NCBI RefSeq assembly: GCF_001418005.1 | Contig: NZ_LIOL01000003.1 | Coordinates: 186,001 to 250,000, forward strand | Length of the DNA stretch: 64,000 bases | Direction: 5' to 3' | Origin: Chelatococcus sambhunathii | Lineage (GTDB): Bacteria > Pseudomonadota > Alphaproteobacteria > Rhizobiales > Beijerinckiaceae | Part shown: positions 52,854-61,452 of the stretch, piece by piece | Numbering within the stretch: the first letter of the stretch is position 1 | How the letters are laid out: the number at the start of each line of letters is the position of its first letter | Position numbers and translations under genes: made by a program | Notes under the pieces: model-generated | What the model saw: only the letters and a program-made list of their open reading frames with translations | What the model was told of the DNA's origin: nothing | Database searches by the model: none

Positions 52854-52877
52854 AAGCCCTTCCTCATGTGTGTAGCG
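52821..52877 (-). ncRNA. repABC counter-transcribed RNA (ctRNA, antisense to repC leader)
   Basis: On the minus strand, -35 TTGACT (52912-52907) and -10 GATTCT (52889-52884) are separated by 17 bases. A start near 52877 and termination near 52821 give an RNA of about 57 bases. It lies in the repB-repC gap where all repABC replicons carry the incompatibility RNA that limits repC translation. The exact start is inferred. Confidence 0.65.
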
Positions 52878-52963
52878 ACCGTGAGAATCGCACTTCCGCG
52901 AATCGCAGTCAAGCGTCGGCGTCGTTTCGGCGAGCAAAAATCTTTTGCCTGCGAGGAGCAGGA

Positions 52964-54364
52964 ATGATGAGCGACGCCTATTTCACGACGCCCTTCGGGC
53001 GGCGGTCGGTGACGTTTGGCCAATTGGCCAGGCAGACTGCTGCCCGAGCGGTGGCCCCCGAAGGTCAGGTCCAGAAATGGCAGGTCTTCCGCAACATCAC
53101 GGAAGGCAAGGCGCGGCTCGGCGTGAGCGACCGCTCACTCGCCGTCCTCAACGCCCTCCTGTCTTTCCATCCCGAAACGCTGCTGTCCGCCGGCAACGAG
53201 CTCGTGGTCTTTCCCTCGAACCGCGAACTATCCTTGCGCGCCCACGGCATGGCGCCCGCAACGCTGAGACGGCACCTCGCCGCACTCGTCGAAGCCGGGC
53301 TCGTCATCCGCCGGGACAGTCCCAACGGCAAGCGTTATGCCCGCAAGGGCCCGGGAGGCGTCATTGAGACCGCCTACGGATTCGACCTGACGCCCCTCGT
53401 CAGCCGTGCCGGCGAGTTCGAACGCGTTGCCGACGAGGTCAGAGCCCACCGCAAAGCCATCATGCTGCTGCGCGAACGCATCACGCTTCTGCGCCGCGAC
53501 ATCCGCAAGCTCATCCAGTTTGCCGAGCAGGAGGCACTGCCAGGACCCTGGACCGATCTCACCGCCCAACTCGCCAGCCTGTCCGGCCATCTGCCTTCGA
53601 CCACACCCAAGACCATTCTCGAAACGACCGTCGACGCGCTTCAACACCTTTGCACGGACGTGCATAAGACGTTGGAAAAAAACATCATTTTCCAAAAACT
53701 GAGCGCCGATGAATCCCAATCTGAGCGCCACCTACAGAATCAACCCTCAGAGAATCGAGATTCTGAAGATGAGCGCATTGCCGCAACGACGTCGGAAACG
53801 CCTCCATCTCTTCATCGACATGAAGGTCGTCAGGACGACGTGCGCCTCGACGACGTTCTTTCTGCCTGCCCGGCAATCACCGACTACAGCCGCACCCCGA
53901 TCACCAGCTGGAACGAACTGCTGAAGGCCGCAGATCTCGTCCGCACCTTCCTCGGCGTCGGCCGAGAAGCGTGGCATGACACCTGTGGGTTGCTCGGGCC
54001 AAGAACCGCAGCAGCCGTGATTGCTGCCATCCTGGAGCGCCACCAACAGATCCGCAGTCCTCGTGCCTACCTGCATACGCTGACCGCTCGCGCCAGGAGC
54101 GGAACCTTCTCGGTCGGTCCAATGCTGCTGGCCCTGAGGCGCGCCAAGCTCGCCACGGAACCATCGACAACCGATGCTTTTGCGACGCGAGAAGAAGCTG
54201 CCGGAAAGGCCATCGGCCCTCTTCGTCCGCACCCCTCTGACACGCTCCCATCTCCCCGCTTGCACCCGCCCATCCGTCTCGGACAACTCGGCTACCCCGA
54301 TCCGGAAAACGTTAAGCGCTATCGGAGACACGGCCCTCTCGTCCGAATCGGACCTCGAACATGA
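52964..54364 (+). CDS. repC: RepC, replication initiator
   Basis: The 466-residue protein starts SDAYFTTPFGRRSVTFGQLARQ, as in RepC. The N-terminal domain includes SDRSLAVLNALLSFHP and the wing SLRAHGMAPATLRRHLAALVEAGLVIRRDSPNGKRYA. The C-terminal part (FLGVGREAWHDTCGLLGPRTAAAVIAAILERH, then SPRAYLHTLTARARSGTFSVGPML) is also RepC. RepC starts replication at an origin within its own gene. Two adjacent ATGs (52964, 52967) follow GAGGAG; the second has the better spacing. Confidence 0.95.
   Translation: MMSDAYFTTPFGRRSVTFGQLARQTAARAVAPEGQVQKWQVFRNITEGKARLGVSDRSLAVLNALLSFHPETLLSAGNELVVFPSNRELSLRAHGMAPATLRRHLAALVEAGLVIRRDSPNGKRYARKGPGGVIETAYGFDLTPLVSRAGEFERVADEVRAHRKAIMLLRERITLLRRDIRKLIQFAEQEALPGPWTDLTAQLASLSGHLPSTTPKTILETTVDALQHLCTDVHKTLEKNIIFQKLSADESQSERHLQNQPSENRDSEDERIAATTSETPPSLHRHEGRQDDVRLDDVLSACPAITDYSRTPITSWNELLKAADLVRTFLGVGREAWHDTCGLLGPRTAAAVIAAILERHQQIRSPRAYLHTLTARARSGTFSVGPMLLALRRAKLATEPSTTDAFATREEAAGKAIGPLRPHPSDTLPSPRLHPPIRLGQLGYPDPENVKRYRRHGPLVRIGPRT
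53672..53770. other. Probable oriV region inside repC
   Basis: An AT-rich stretch in mid-repC contains the inverted repeat TTGGAAAA-N8-TTTTCCAA (53672-53695) and four GANTC sites within 53 bases (53711, 53737, 53752, 53759), two of them in AGAATC-ga-GATTCT. repABC origins are known to lie in this part of repC; the exact limits are not defined by sequence. Confidence 0.55.
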
Positions 54365-54434
54365 GATGTCCGAAAGATCTTCAGCCTTGCGGGCACGCCT
54401 CAACAAGAATGCCCCTTCGTTCCACCCCGATCCG

Positions 54435-54665
54435 TCACCGCGACGCATCCAGGCGACGGGCATCCACCGGAGCGCGAGCCTTGGCGTCGTTGTCGAAATA
54501 AACATAGACAACGCATCCTCCAGCCCGGTGCCTGGCGCGATCCGCGATGCCTTCCATTCCGCTACCCACTGACCCAGGCCCGGATCCACGTCGCCCATCG
54601 CTCGAGCGCGGCATCGTCCCGTCCGGCATCCGTCGGCTCTCCGTGCCCGCGGTCGACTATGACGA
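54435..54665 (-). pseudogene. Fragment of a DUF72 family gene, truncated and frameshifted
   Basis: On the minus strand, one frame gives DAGRDDAALERWATWIRAWVSG followed by a stop, and the next frame continues VVYVYFDNDAKARAPVDARRLDA. These are the consecutive final motifs of DUF72 proteins (YDDAALERWA.RI.AW and the YFDND.K.RAP..A..L end). Only the C-terminal ~75 residues remain, split by a frameshift. Located in the gap after repC, where it marks an old rearrangement. Confidence 0.7.
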
Positions 54666-54825
54666 CGGCACCTGGAACCCTCCTTCCGCGCCTCCATCGT
54701 CATCCTGGAGGAGGGGAGAGTAGAGGTCAGTAATGTCGACGGCACCGCCGCAGCCGCTCCGGACGTGGCCACCATGCCCGACTGAGCGCGCAGCCGCTTG
54801 ACTCGGGCGGGCATTGGCGCCACGT

Positions 54826-54843
54826 TTCCAAAACGTTTTGGAA
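54826..54843. promoter_or_regulatory. LacI-family operator at the regulator's own start
   Basis: TTCCAAAACGTTTTGGAA is a perfect 18-bp palindrome with the central CG typical of LacI-family operators. It ends six bases before the LacI start codon and overlaps the ribosome binding site, so it would repress the gene directly. Confidence 0.75.
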
Positions 54844-54849
54844 CTGCCG

Positions 54850-55908
54850 ATGCATGCACGCGCCCATAGGACCTGGACAAAGCGATTGCGCCTCAAGGAA
54901 CTTGCGGCGCATCTCGACCTGTCGATCACGACGGTGTCGCGGGCGCTCGCTGGCTATTCGGACGTGAGCGAGGAGACGCGGCGGCGCGTGCGCGAGGCGG
55001 CGGACGCCTTCGGCTATGTACCGAATCAGATGGGCCGGATGCTCGTCTCCGGCCGCAGCAACTTCGTGGGCATGCTGCTGCCGATCCACCCGCACGAGCT
55101 TGTCGATCCCTATCTCGCCGACTTTCTCGCAGGACTCGCCGGCGGCCTCACGCAGCGCGGGCGGGACCTCTTCCTCGCGACCGTGCCCACGGGGCAGGAC
55201 GACCTTGCCGTGCTGCAACGCGTCGTCGAGAGCCGGCGGGCCGATGCGGTCGTGCTCTATCGCCTGACCTGCGAGGATCCGCGCGTCGCCTTCCTCATCG
55301 AGCGCGGCGTGCCCTTCGTCGCGCACGGGCGCACGCTTGCCGGCACTGACGCCTATTCCTGGCTCGACACCGACGGCGAGGGCGCCTTCCACGACCTCGG
55401 CCGCAAGCTCGTCGCCCTCGGCCACCGCCACTTCGCCATGCTCGCGCCGACGAAGGACTTCACCTATGCCTTCCTGCGTCGGCGCGGCTTCGAGCGGGCG
55501 CTCGCCGAGGCGGGCCTGCCGCCGCCGGACGTGCTGACGGTGCCACTCGGAGACGCGGCTGCGATGGCACGGGCGGCGGCACAGCTCATCAACCGCGATC
55601 CGCGGCCCACCGCCATCATCGGCCTCAAGGACCAGCTCGCGCTCGCCGTTCTCGACGAGGCGCGGCGCGAAGGCATCGCCGTGCCGCAGGCGCTCACGGT
55701 GGTCGGCTTCGACGACACGCCGGTGGCAGCCTACGCCGACCCACCGCTGACGACCTTCAGCCAGAACATCGCCGAGGGCGCAGCGATGATCGCCGCCATG
55801 GTGATCGAGCGTCTCGAGAAGGGCGAGGCCGGCATTGCCGGACATCTCGTCGAGCCACGCTTCGTGCCGCGCGCGAGCCACGGACCCGCGCCGGCCGGAG
55901 CGACATGA
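54850..55908 (+). CDS. LacI family transcriptional regulator
   Basis: The 352-residue protein has an N-terminal LacI HTH (RLRLKELAAHLDLSITTVSRALAGYSDVSEETRRRVREAADAFGYVPN) and a periplasmic-binding-like sugar domain ending VVGFDDTPVAAYADPPLTTFSQN. It heads the sugar ABC operon and is preceded by a perfect palindromic operator, which indicates autoregulation and local control. ATG 54850 with GGA upstream is the best start; the frame is open 12 codons earlier from a TTG. Confidence 0.93.
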   Translation: MHARAHRTWTKRLRLKELAAHLDLSITTVSRALAGYSDVSEETRRRVREAADAFGYVPNQMGRMLVSGRSNFVGMLLPIHPHELVDPYLADFLAGLAGGLTQRGRDLFLATVPTGQDDLAVLQRVVESRRADAVVLYRLTCEDPRVAFLIERGVPFVAHGRTLAGTDAYSWLDTDGEGAFHDLGRKLVALGHRHFAMLAPTKDFTYAFLRRRGFERALAEAGLPPPDVLTVPLGDAAAMARAAAQLINRDPRPTAIIGLKDQLALAVLDEARREGIAVPQALTVVGFDDTPVAAYADPPLTTFSQNIAEGAAMIAAMVIERLEKGEAGIAGHLVEPRFVPRASHGPAPAGAT

Positions 55909-55986
55909 ACGCGGCCGGTGCCGCAGCGGTGGGAGTGTGAAGACCGACAACAAGGCGCTCCGCCAAACCGAAGGGGAGGACGTGAC

Positions 55987-57273
55987 ATGATGCGCAGGAA
56001 ACAGGGAACGATGATCGCGCTCGCCGCGCTGACGCTGGCGTTCAGCGTTGCCGGGCGGGCCGAGGCGCAGGGGCTCCTGTTCTGGTCCACCCAGGCCAAG
56101 CCCGTCGAAGAGACGCAGAAGATGCGCACTGAGGTGCTCGGCGGCTTCGGTAAGCCGGTCGACTATTACGGCAACGATGCCGGTCCCTTCTTCACCCGCA
56201 TCCAGGCGGAGCTCAAAGCCGGCAAGGGCACCATCGCGCTGCTCGGCGGCCTGCACGGCGAGCTCGCGTCGCTGTCGTCCGACCTCGTCGACCTGAAGGA
56301 CGTGCTCTCGGCCACGGGGGACGCCAAGATCAACCCGACGCTCGTCTCGCTCGGCACCTATGGCACGGCCGAGCAGAAATACCTGCCCTGGATGCAGGCG
56401 AGCTACGTCATGGCCGCCAACAAGGAGGCGCTGCAATATCTGCCTGCGGGCGCCGATGTGCAGAAGCTCACCTATGACGAACTCATCGCTTGGGGCAAGG
56501 CGATGCGCGAGGCGACGGGATCGCCGAAGATCGGCCTGCCTGCCGGCCCCAAGGGCCTGCTGCACCGCTTCTTTCAGGGCTATCTCTATCCCTCCTACAC
56601 CGGTTCGGTCGTGACGAAGTTCCGCTCGCCCGAAGCCGAGGCAATGTGGAACGCCTTCAAGATGCTGTGGGAGGAGATCAACCCCGCCTCGACCAACTAC
56701 GGTTTCATGCAGGAACCGCTGCTCACCGGTGAGGTCTGGGTGGCCTGGGAGCACACGGCGCGCCTGCAGGACGCGCTCAACCAGAAGCCGGATCAATTCG
56801 TCACCTTCCCGGCGCCGGCCGGTCCCGCCGGGCGCGGCTTCATGCCGGTCGTCGCCGGCATCGCCATCCCCAAGACCTCGCCGAATGTCGAGGAGGCCAA
56901 GGCGCTCGCCGCCTACATGCTGAAGCCCGAGACGCAGATCGCGACGCTGCGGGCGACGAGCTTCTTCCCGGTCGTCGAGGTCACGCTGCCGGACGACATG
57001 CCCGCCGCGGTGAAGATGTCGGGTGCGACGGTGGCCGCCCAGTCGGCAGCACCGGATGCCAAGCCGAGCCTGCTGCCCGTCGGCATCGGCGGTCTCGACG
57101 GCAAGTTCAACAAGGTGTTCATCGACACGTTCCAGCGCGTCGTGCTGCGCGGCCAGGACGTGCGCCAGGTGCTCGACGAGCAGGCAGCGACGCTCAAGGA
57201 CATCATGACCGAAAGCAAGGCCCCGTGCTGGGCACCGGACAAGACAAGCGAAGGGCCCTGCCCGGTGGAATGA
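55987..57273 (+). CDS. ABC transporter solute-binding protein (family 1, sugar)
   Basis: The 428-residue protein has a signal peptide (GTMIALAALTLAFSVAGRAEA) and a family-1 sugar-binding fold (LLFWSTQAKPVEETQKMRTEVLGGFGKPVDYY, GVPAGP-like PAGPKGLLHRFFQGYLYP, YGFMQEPLLTGEVWVAWEHTAR). The C-terminus has two cysteines (APCWAPDKTSEGPCPVE) that may form a disulfide. ATG 55987 has GGGGAGGA upstream. Following genes encode its permeases and ATPase. Confidence 0.93.
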   Translation: MMRRKQGTMIALAALTLAFSVAGRAEAQGLLFWSTQAKPVEETQKMRTEVLGGFGKPVDYYGNDAGPFFTRIQAELKAGKGTIALLGGLHGELASLSSDLVDLKDVLSATGDAKINPTLVSLGTYGTAEQKYLPWMQASYVMAANKEALQYLPAGADVQKLTYDELIAWGKAMREATGSPKIGLPAGPKGLLHRFFQGYLYPSYTGSVVTKFRSPEAEAMWNAFKMLWEEINPASTNYGFMQEPLLTGEVWVAWEHTARLQDALNQKPDQFVTFPAPAGPAGRGFMPVVAGIAIPKTSPNVEEAKALAAYMLKPETQIATLRATSFFPVVEVTLPDDMPAAVKMSGATVAAQSAAPDAKPSLLPVGIGGLDGKFNKVFIDTFQRVVLRGQDVRQVLDEQAATLKDIMTESKAPCWAPDKTSEGPCPVE

Positions 57274-57340
57274 CCGGTACGGCTTGGCCTGCGCGGACAC
57301 CAGTGGCGTTCCGCGTAGGCCGACACCGCGGAGGCGTGCG

Positions 57341-58204
57341 ATGCAAAGACTGCTGAGCAGCCAGAAGGTGCTGCCCTACCTGCTCATATTGCCCGCGAGC
57401 CTATTTCTCGCGGCCTTCTTCTTCGTGCCCTTCGTGCAGGTCGTCCTCGCGGCCTTCACGAGCGACGATGGCTTCACCTTCACGCATTTCAGGACGATGG
57501 CCGACGACTGGAAGTTCATGCCCGCGCTCAGCAACACGCTGGGCCTGGCCCTCGTCGTCGTGCCGATCCAGATCACGCTCGCGCTTGTCATGGCGAGCCT
57601 CGTCACGCGCCTCAGGCGCGGGCGCGACGTGGTCCTCTATGTCTTCACCATCCCGCTCGGCATCTCGGACCTCGCGGCCGGGCTCATCTGGTTCGCGCTG
57701 CTCGAGCAGAATGGCTTCCTCAACAGCATCCTCTATGGCCTCGGCATCATCCCGGGCCCGCAGAACCTGCTCGACTACCGCAACACGGCGGGGCTGTTCG
57801 TCGCGGTCGTCATCGCGGAGGTATGGCGCGCCACGGCCATCGTGCTCGTCATCCTCGTCGCCGGCCTCGGCCTCATCCCGAAGGAATACGACGAGGCGGC
57901 CGAGGTCTTCGGCGCGGGGCCGCTGAAGCGCTTCTTCCTCATCACCTTGCCGCTGCTCAGGCCCAGCCTGCAGACGGCGCTGATCCTGCGCACCATCCTC
58001 GCCTTCGAGGTTTTCGCCGTCGTCGCCGTCGTCGCCGGCAACAACCTGCCGGTGCTGATGGGCGAGACCTATGCTTGGCAGTTCGACCTGCAGGACCACA
58101 AGGTGGCCTCGGCTTATGCCATCGTCATCCTCGCCATCTCGCTCGCCTTCACGGTCTTCTTCCTGTGGGTGCTGCGCGACCGCACGCGGGAGGCCGCGGC
58201 ATGA
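57341..58204 (+). CDS. Sugar ABC transporter permease (CUT1, MalF-like)
   Basis: The 287-residue membrane protein starts LPYLLILPASLFLAAFFFVPFVQVVLAAF and has an EAA loop, YDEAAEVFGAGPLKRFFLITLPLLRPSL. These are CUT1 carbohydrate permease features. ATG 57341 has GGAGG upstream. Overlaps the next permease by four bases. Confidence 0.93.
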   Translation: MQRLLSSQKVLPYLLILPASLFLAAFFFVPFVQVVLAAFTSDDGFTFTHFRTMADDWKFMPALSNTLGLALVVVPIQITLALVMASLVTRLRRGRDVVLYVFTIPLGISDLAAGLIWFALLEQNGFLNSILYGLGIIPGPQNLLDYRNTAGLFVAVVIAEVWRATAIVLVILVAGLGLIPKEYDEAAEVFGAGPLKRFFLITLPLLRPSLQTALILRTILAFEVFAVVAVVAGNNLPVLMGETYAWQFDLQDHKVASAYAIVILAISLAFTVFFLWVLRDRTREAAA

Positions 58205-59052
58205 CCTCTCTGGCGACCACCGAAGCCGAAGCCTCGGCGCGGGCCGAGCCGCGCAGCAGCGGCCGGCTCGTCATGGCGAGCGCTGTCATCGTGCTCGTCG
58301 CCTGGGTGCTGGTGCCGATCTATCTTCTCGTCGTCAACGCGCTCGGCTCCGTCGCGGCGGTGACGGCCTGGCCGAAGGCGCTGGTGCCGGAGTTCGACCT
58401 CGCGAGCCTCGCCTTCTTCGCCAATTACGCCGGCGTGCCGCGGGCGCTGCTTAACTCCTTCCTCGTCGCCGGGCTGACGATGGTGCTGTCCATCGGCCTC
58501 GGCGCGCCGGCCGGCTACGCGCTGGCGCGCTTCCGCTTCCCCGGGGCGAACCTCTTCCGCCTCGCGGTGCTGATGACGCGCGCCTTCCCGTTGCCGCTGC
58601 TCGCCCTGCCGCTGACGGTGCTCTTCATCCGCGTCGGCCTCGACGACACCATCATCGGCCTGGCGCTCGTCCACACGACGCTTGCCATGCCCTTTGCCGT
58701 GCTGATCATGGCCTCGCTCTTCATGAGCATTCCCGAGGAGCTCGAGGAGGCGGCCTGGACGCTCGGCTGCTCGCGGCTCTCCGCCTTCCGCAAGGTGGTG
58801 CTGCCGCTGGCACTGCCGGGCATCGCGGCGGCGGGCATCTTCGCCTTCGTCATCTCGTGGAACGAGGTCTTCGCCGCGGCCGTGCTCACCATCGAGAACA
58901 AGACGCTGACGGCCTTCCTGCTGCAGAGCCTCGATGTCTCGCCCCTGCCGCTCAAGTTCGCCGGCGGGGCCGTCCTCATCGTGCCGGCGCTCCTCTTTCT
59001 CTTCGCCGTGCGCAAGTATCTCTTCTCCCTCTGGGGCATCGCCAACCGCTAG
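58201..59052 (+). CDS. Sugar ABC transporter permease (CUT1, MalG-like)
   Basis: The 283-residue membrane protein has a first helix, VMASAVIVLVAWVLVPIYLLVVNAL, and an EAA loop, ELEEAAWTLGCSRLSAFRKVVLPLALPGI, followed by FVISWNEVFAAAVL. This is the MalG-type half of a CUT1 importer. Coupled to the upstream permease (ATGA). Confidence 0.93.
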   Translation: MTSLATTEAEASARAEPRSSGRLVMASAVIVLVAWVLVPIYLLVVNALGSVAAVTAWPKALVPEFDLASLAFFANYAGVPRALLNSFLVAGLTMVLSIGLGAPAGYALARFRFPGANLFRLAVLMTRAFPLPLLALPLTVLFIRVGLDDTIIGLALVHTTLAMPFAVLIMASLFMSIPEELEEAAWTLGCSRLSAFRKVVLPLALPGIAAAGIFAFVISWNEVFAAAVLTIENKTLTAFLLQSLDVSPLPLKFAGGAVLIVPALLFLFAVRKYLFSLWGIANR

Positions 59053-59074
59053 GCGATGAGCAAAGGGTCACCGG

Positions 59075-60148
59075 ATGGCCGATATCGACATCAGGCAGGT
59101 CGCCAAGCGCTTCGGCAGCCACCAGGCCCTGCACGCCGTGGACCTCACGGTGGCGGACGGGGAGTTCGTCGTCCTTCTCGGCGCCTCCGGCTCGGGCAAG
59201 ACGACGCTCCTGCGCATTATCGCCGGGCTCGAGACGGCGAGCGAGGGCACGGTGAGCATCGGCGGCCGGCGGGTGGACGGCCTGCCGCCGCGCCGGCGCG
59301 GCATCGCCATGGTGTTCCAGAACTACGCCGTCTTTCCGCACATGACGGTGTTCGACAACATCGGCTTCGGCCTCGCCATGCAGAAGATTCCGGCGGCTGA
59401 GATCGAGCGGAAGGTGCGTCGCGTTGCCGGGATGCTGCACATCGAGGAGCTGCTGAAGCGCTATTCCGGCCAGCTCTCCGGCGGTCAGCGCCAGCGCGTC
59501 GCCGTGGCCCGCGCGCTCGCCGTGGAGCCCGCGGTGCTCCTGATGGACGAGCCGCTGTCCAACCTCGACGCGCTCCTCAGGCTCGAGATGCGCGCCGAGC
59601 TCAAGGGCGTGCTCCAGGAGAGCCGCACCACGACCATCTACGTGACGCATGACCAGGTTGAGGCGATGAGCCTCGCCGACCGCATCGCCGTCATGCACGA
59701 AGGCCGCATCGTCCAGGCGGCGCCGGCGCCCGAGGTCTATCACCACCCCGCAACACGCTTCGTCGGCAGCTTTATCGGCAACCCGCCCATGAACTTCCTG
59801 CCCGCCAGCCGGGAAGGGCAGGGCGCGCGCGTCGCCGGCCATCTCTTCCGCCATGCGCCGGCGAGCGACGGGGCTCTTGCCTTCGGCATCCGGCCCGAGG
59901 ATCTCGCGCCGGCGGGCGAGGGCTTTGCCGGCCGCGTCAAGGTTGTGGAGCCGCTCGGTCCGCACCAGCTCGTGACAATGGACCTCGCCGGCCATCTCTT
60001 CCGCGCCGTGCTCGACAACGATCTTGCCGTGCGTCCCGGTGAAACCCTGGTGCTCGCGCCGCGGCCCGGCCGGGCGCGCTGGTTCGACGCCGACAGCGGC
60101 GCAAGCCTGGCCGAGATCACACAGCCTGAACCCGTCACCGGAGCATGA
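59075..60148 (+). CDS. Sugar ABC transporter ATP-binding protein (MalK/UgpC-like)
   Basis: The 357-residue ATPase has Walker A GASGSGKTTLLRIIAGLE, Q-loop MVFQNYAVFPHMTVFDNIGFGL, signature LSGGQRQRVAVARAL, Walker B LLMDEPLSNLDALLR, and a C-terminal TOBE domain from ~residue 240. It powers the two CUT1 permeases. It lies 22 bases after the MalG-like gene. Confidence 0.93.
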   Translation: MADIDIRQVAKRFGSHQALHAVDLTVADGEFVVLLGASGSGKTTLLRIIAGLETASEGTVSIGGRRVDGLPPRRRGIAMVFQNYAVFPHMTVFDNIGFGLAMQKIPAAEIERKVRRVAGMLHIEELLKRYSGQLSGGQRQRVAVARALAVEPAVLLMDEPLSNLDALLRLEMRAELKGVLQESRTTTIYVTHDQVEAMSLADRIAVMHEGRIVQAAPAPEVYHHPATRFVGSFIGNPPMNFLPASREGQGARVAGHLFRHAPASDGALAFGIRPEDLAPAGEGFAGRVKVVEPLGPHQLVTMDLAGHLFRAVLDNDLAVRPGETLVLAPRPGRARWFDADSGASLAEITQPEPVTGA

Positions 60149-60149
60149 G

Positions 60150-61436
60150 ATGACGACCCATTCCCTTGAGGCCCTGCGGACGCGCGCCGCCGCGATCGTC
60201 GCCGACAATGATCGCGGCGCCTATACCGTACCGACAAAGGGGCTTTATCCCTTCCAGTGGAACTGGGATTCCTGCCTGACCGCCCTCGGCCAGCGCCATA
60301 GCGACGAGCGCCGCGCTTTCCTCGAGATCGAGACGCTCTTCGCCCACCAGTGGCCGGACGGCATGGTGCCGCACATCGTCTTCCACACGCCGGACGACAG
60401 CTATTTTCCCGGCCCCGACGTCTGGCGCACCGGCCGGCCGACGCCGACCTCCGGCATCACCCAGCCGCCGGTCGCCGGCCTCGTGCTGCGCCGCCTCGTC
60501 GAGACGGCCGCCGATCAGGCCTTCGCGGAGGAGAAGGCGCGGACCCTCCTGCCGAAGATCGCCGCTTGGCACCGCTGGTTCCACGCCATGCGCGATCCCG
60601 CCGGCTCGGGACTCGTCGCCATCCTGCATCCCTGGGAATCGGGCCGCGACAACAGCATCGACTGGGACGACGCCCTGGCACGCGTGCCGACCGAGGGCGT
60701 AGAGCCCTACGTTCGTCGCGACACCCAGCACGTCGATGCCGCCGAACGGCCGCACAAGGCCGAGTACGACCGCTACCTGTGGCTCGTGCAGCGCTTCCGC
60801 GACCTCGGCTGGGACAACCGCCTGCTGCACGACGCCTCCCCCTTCCAGGTCGTGGACCCGGCCATCAACGCCATCCTCGTCCGCTCCGACGAGGACGTTG
60901 CGCACCTCGCCGAACGCTTCGGAGACAAGGCGCTGGCGGAGGAGGCGCAGGCGCGGGCGGCGCGGGCGCGCGCGGCCTTCGATGGTCTCTGGAGCGCCGA
61001 TCTCCGCCAGTACCTGCCGTTCGATCGCGTTGCCGGACAGCTGATCGCAAGCCCCTCGGTGGGCGGCCTCCTGCCCCTCCTCGCCGGGCTGGGGAATGCG
61101 GAGAAGCGCGCCGCGATGCGCGATCGCATCCGCACCTTGCGCACGCACGTGCGCTACGGCGTGCCGACGCATGATCCCACCGATCCACGCTTCGAGGCCA
61201 AGCGCTATTGGCGCGGGCCGTGCTGGCTGATCATCAACTATCTTCTCGCCGACGGGCTCGACCGCTGCGGCTTCGCCGCGGATGCGGCTGCCGTGCGGGC
61301 CGACAGCCTGGCGCTCGTCGAGAACGGCTTCGCCGAATATTACGACCCCCTGACCGGCGAGGGCCTCGGCGGCGGCAATTTCACCTGGACGGCGGCGATC
61401 CTCATCGAGACGCTGGCGACGAGCGCCGCTGCCTGA
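60150..61436 (+). CDS. Cytosolic glycoside hydrolase, GH63/MGH-like (alpha,alpha)6 barrel
   Basis: The 428-residue protein lacks a signal peptide. It has an (alpha/alpha)6-barrel pattern: TKGLYPFQWNWDSCLTALGQRH, HPWESGRDNSIDWDDAL, PHKAEYDRYLWLVQRFRDLGWD, AKRYWRGPCWLIINYLLADGLD and LGGGNFTWTAA. This resembles mannosylglycerate/glucosylglycerate hydrolases and related GH63 enzymes; the DS and D-W-D acid residues fit catalysis. It lies one base after the ATPase stop, so it most likely cleaves the imported glycoside. Exact substrate unknown. Confidence 0.82.
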   Translation: MTTHSLEALRTRAAAIVADNDRGAYTVPTKGLYPFQWNWDSCLTALGQRHSDERRAFLEIETLFAHQWPDGMVPHIVFHTPDDSYFPGPDVWRTGRPTPTSGITQPPVAGLVLRRLVETAADQAFAEEKARTLLPKIAAWHRWFHAMRDPAGSGLVAILHPWESGRDNSIDWDDALARVPTEGVEPYVRRDTQHVDAAERPHKAEYDRYLWLVQRFRDLGWDNRLLHDASPFQVVDPAINAILVRSDEDVAHLAERFGDKALAEEAQARAARARAAFDGLWSADLRQYLPFDRVAGQLIASPSVGGLLPLLAGLGNAEKRAAMRDRIRTLRTHVRYGVPTHDPTDPRFEAKRYWRGPCWLIINYLLADGLDRCGFAADAAAVRADSLALVENGFAEYYDPLTGEGLGGGNFTWTAAILIETLATSAAA

Positions 61437-61452
61437 GGCGCGAGGGGGAACC

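Noticed and set aside
53747-54880. A 377-codon minus-strand frame spanning the end of repC and the gap
   Set aside because: Most of it is antisense to repC and it has no domain similarity; only the DUF72 remnant, in other frames, is meaningful.
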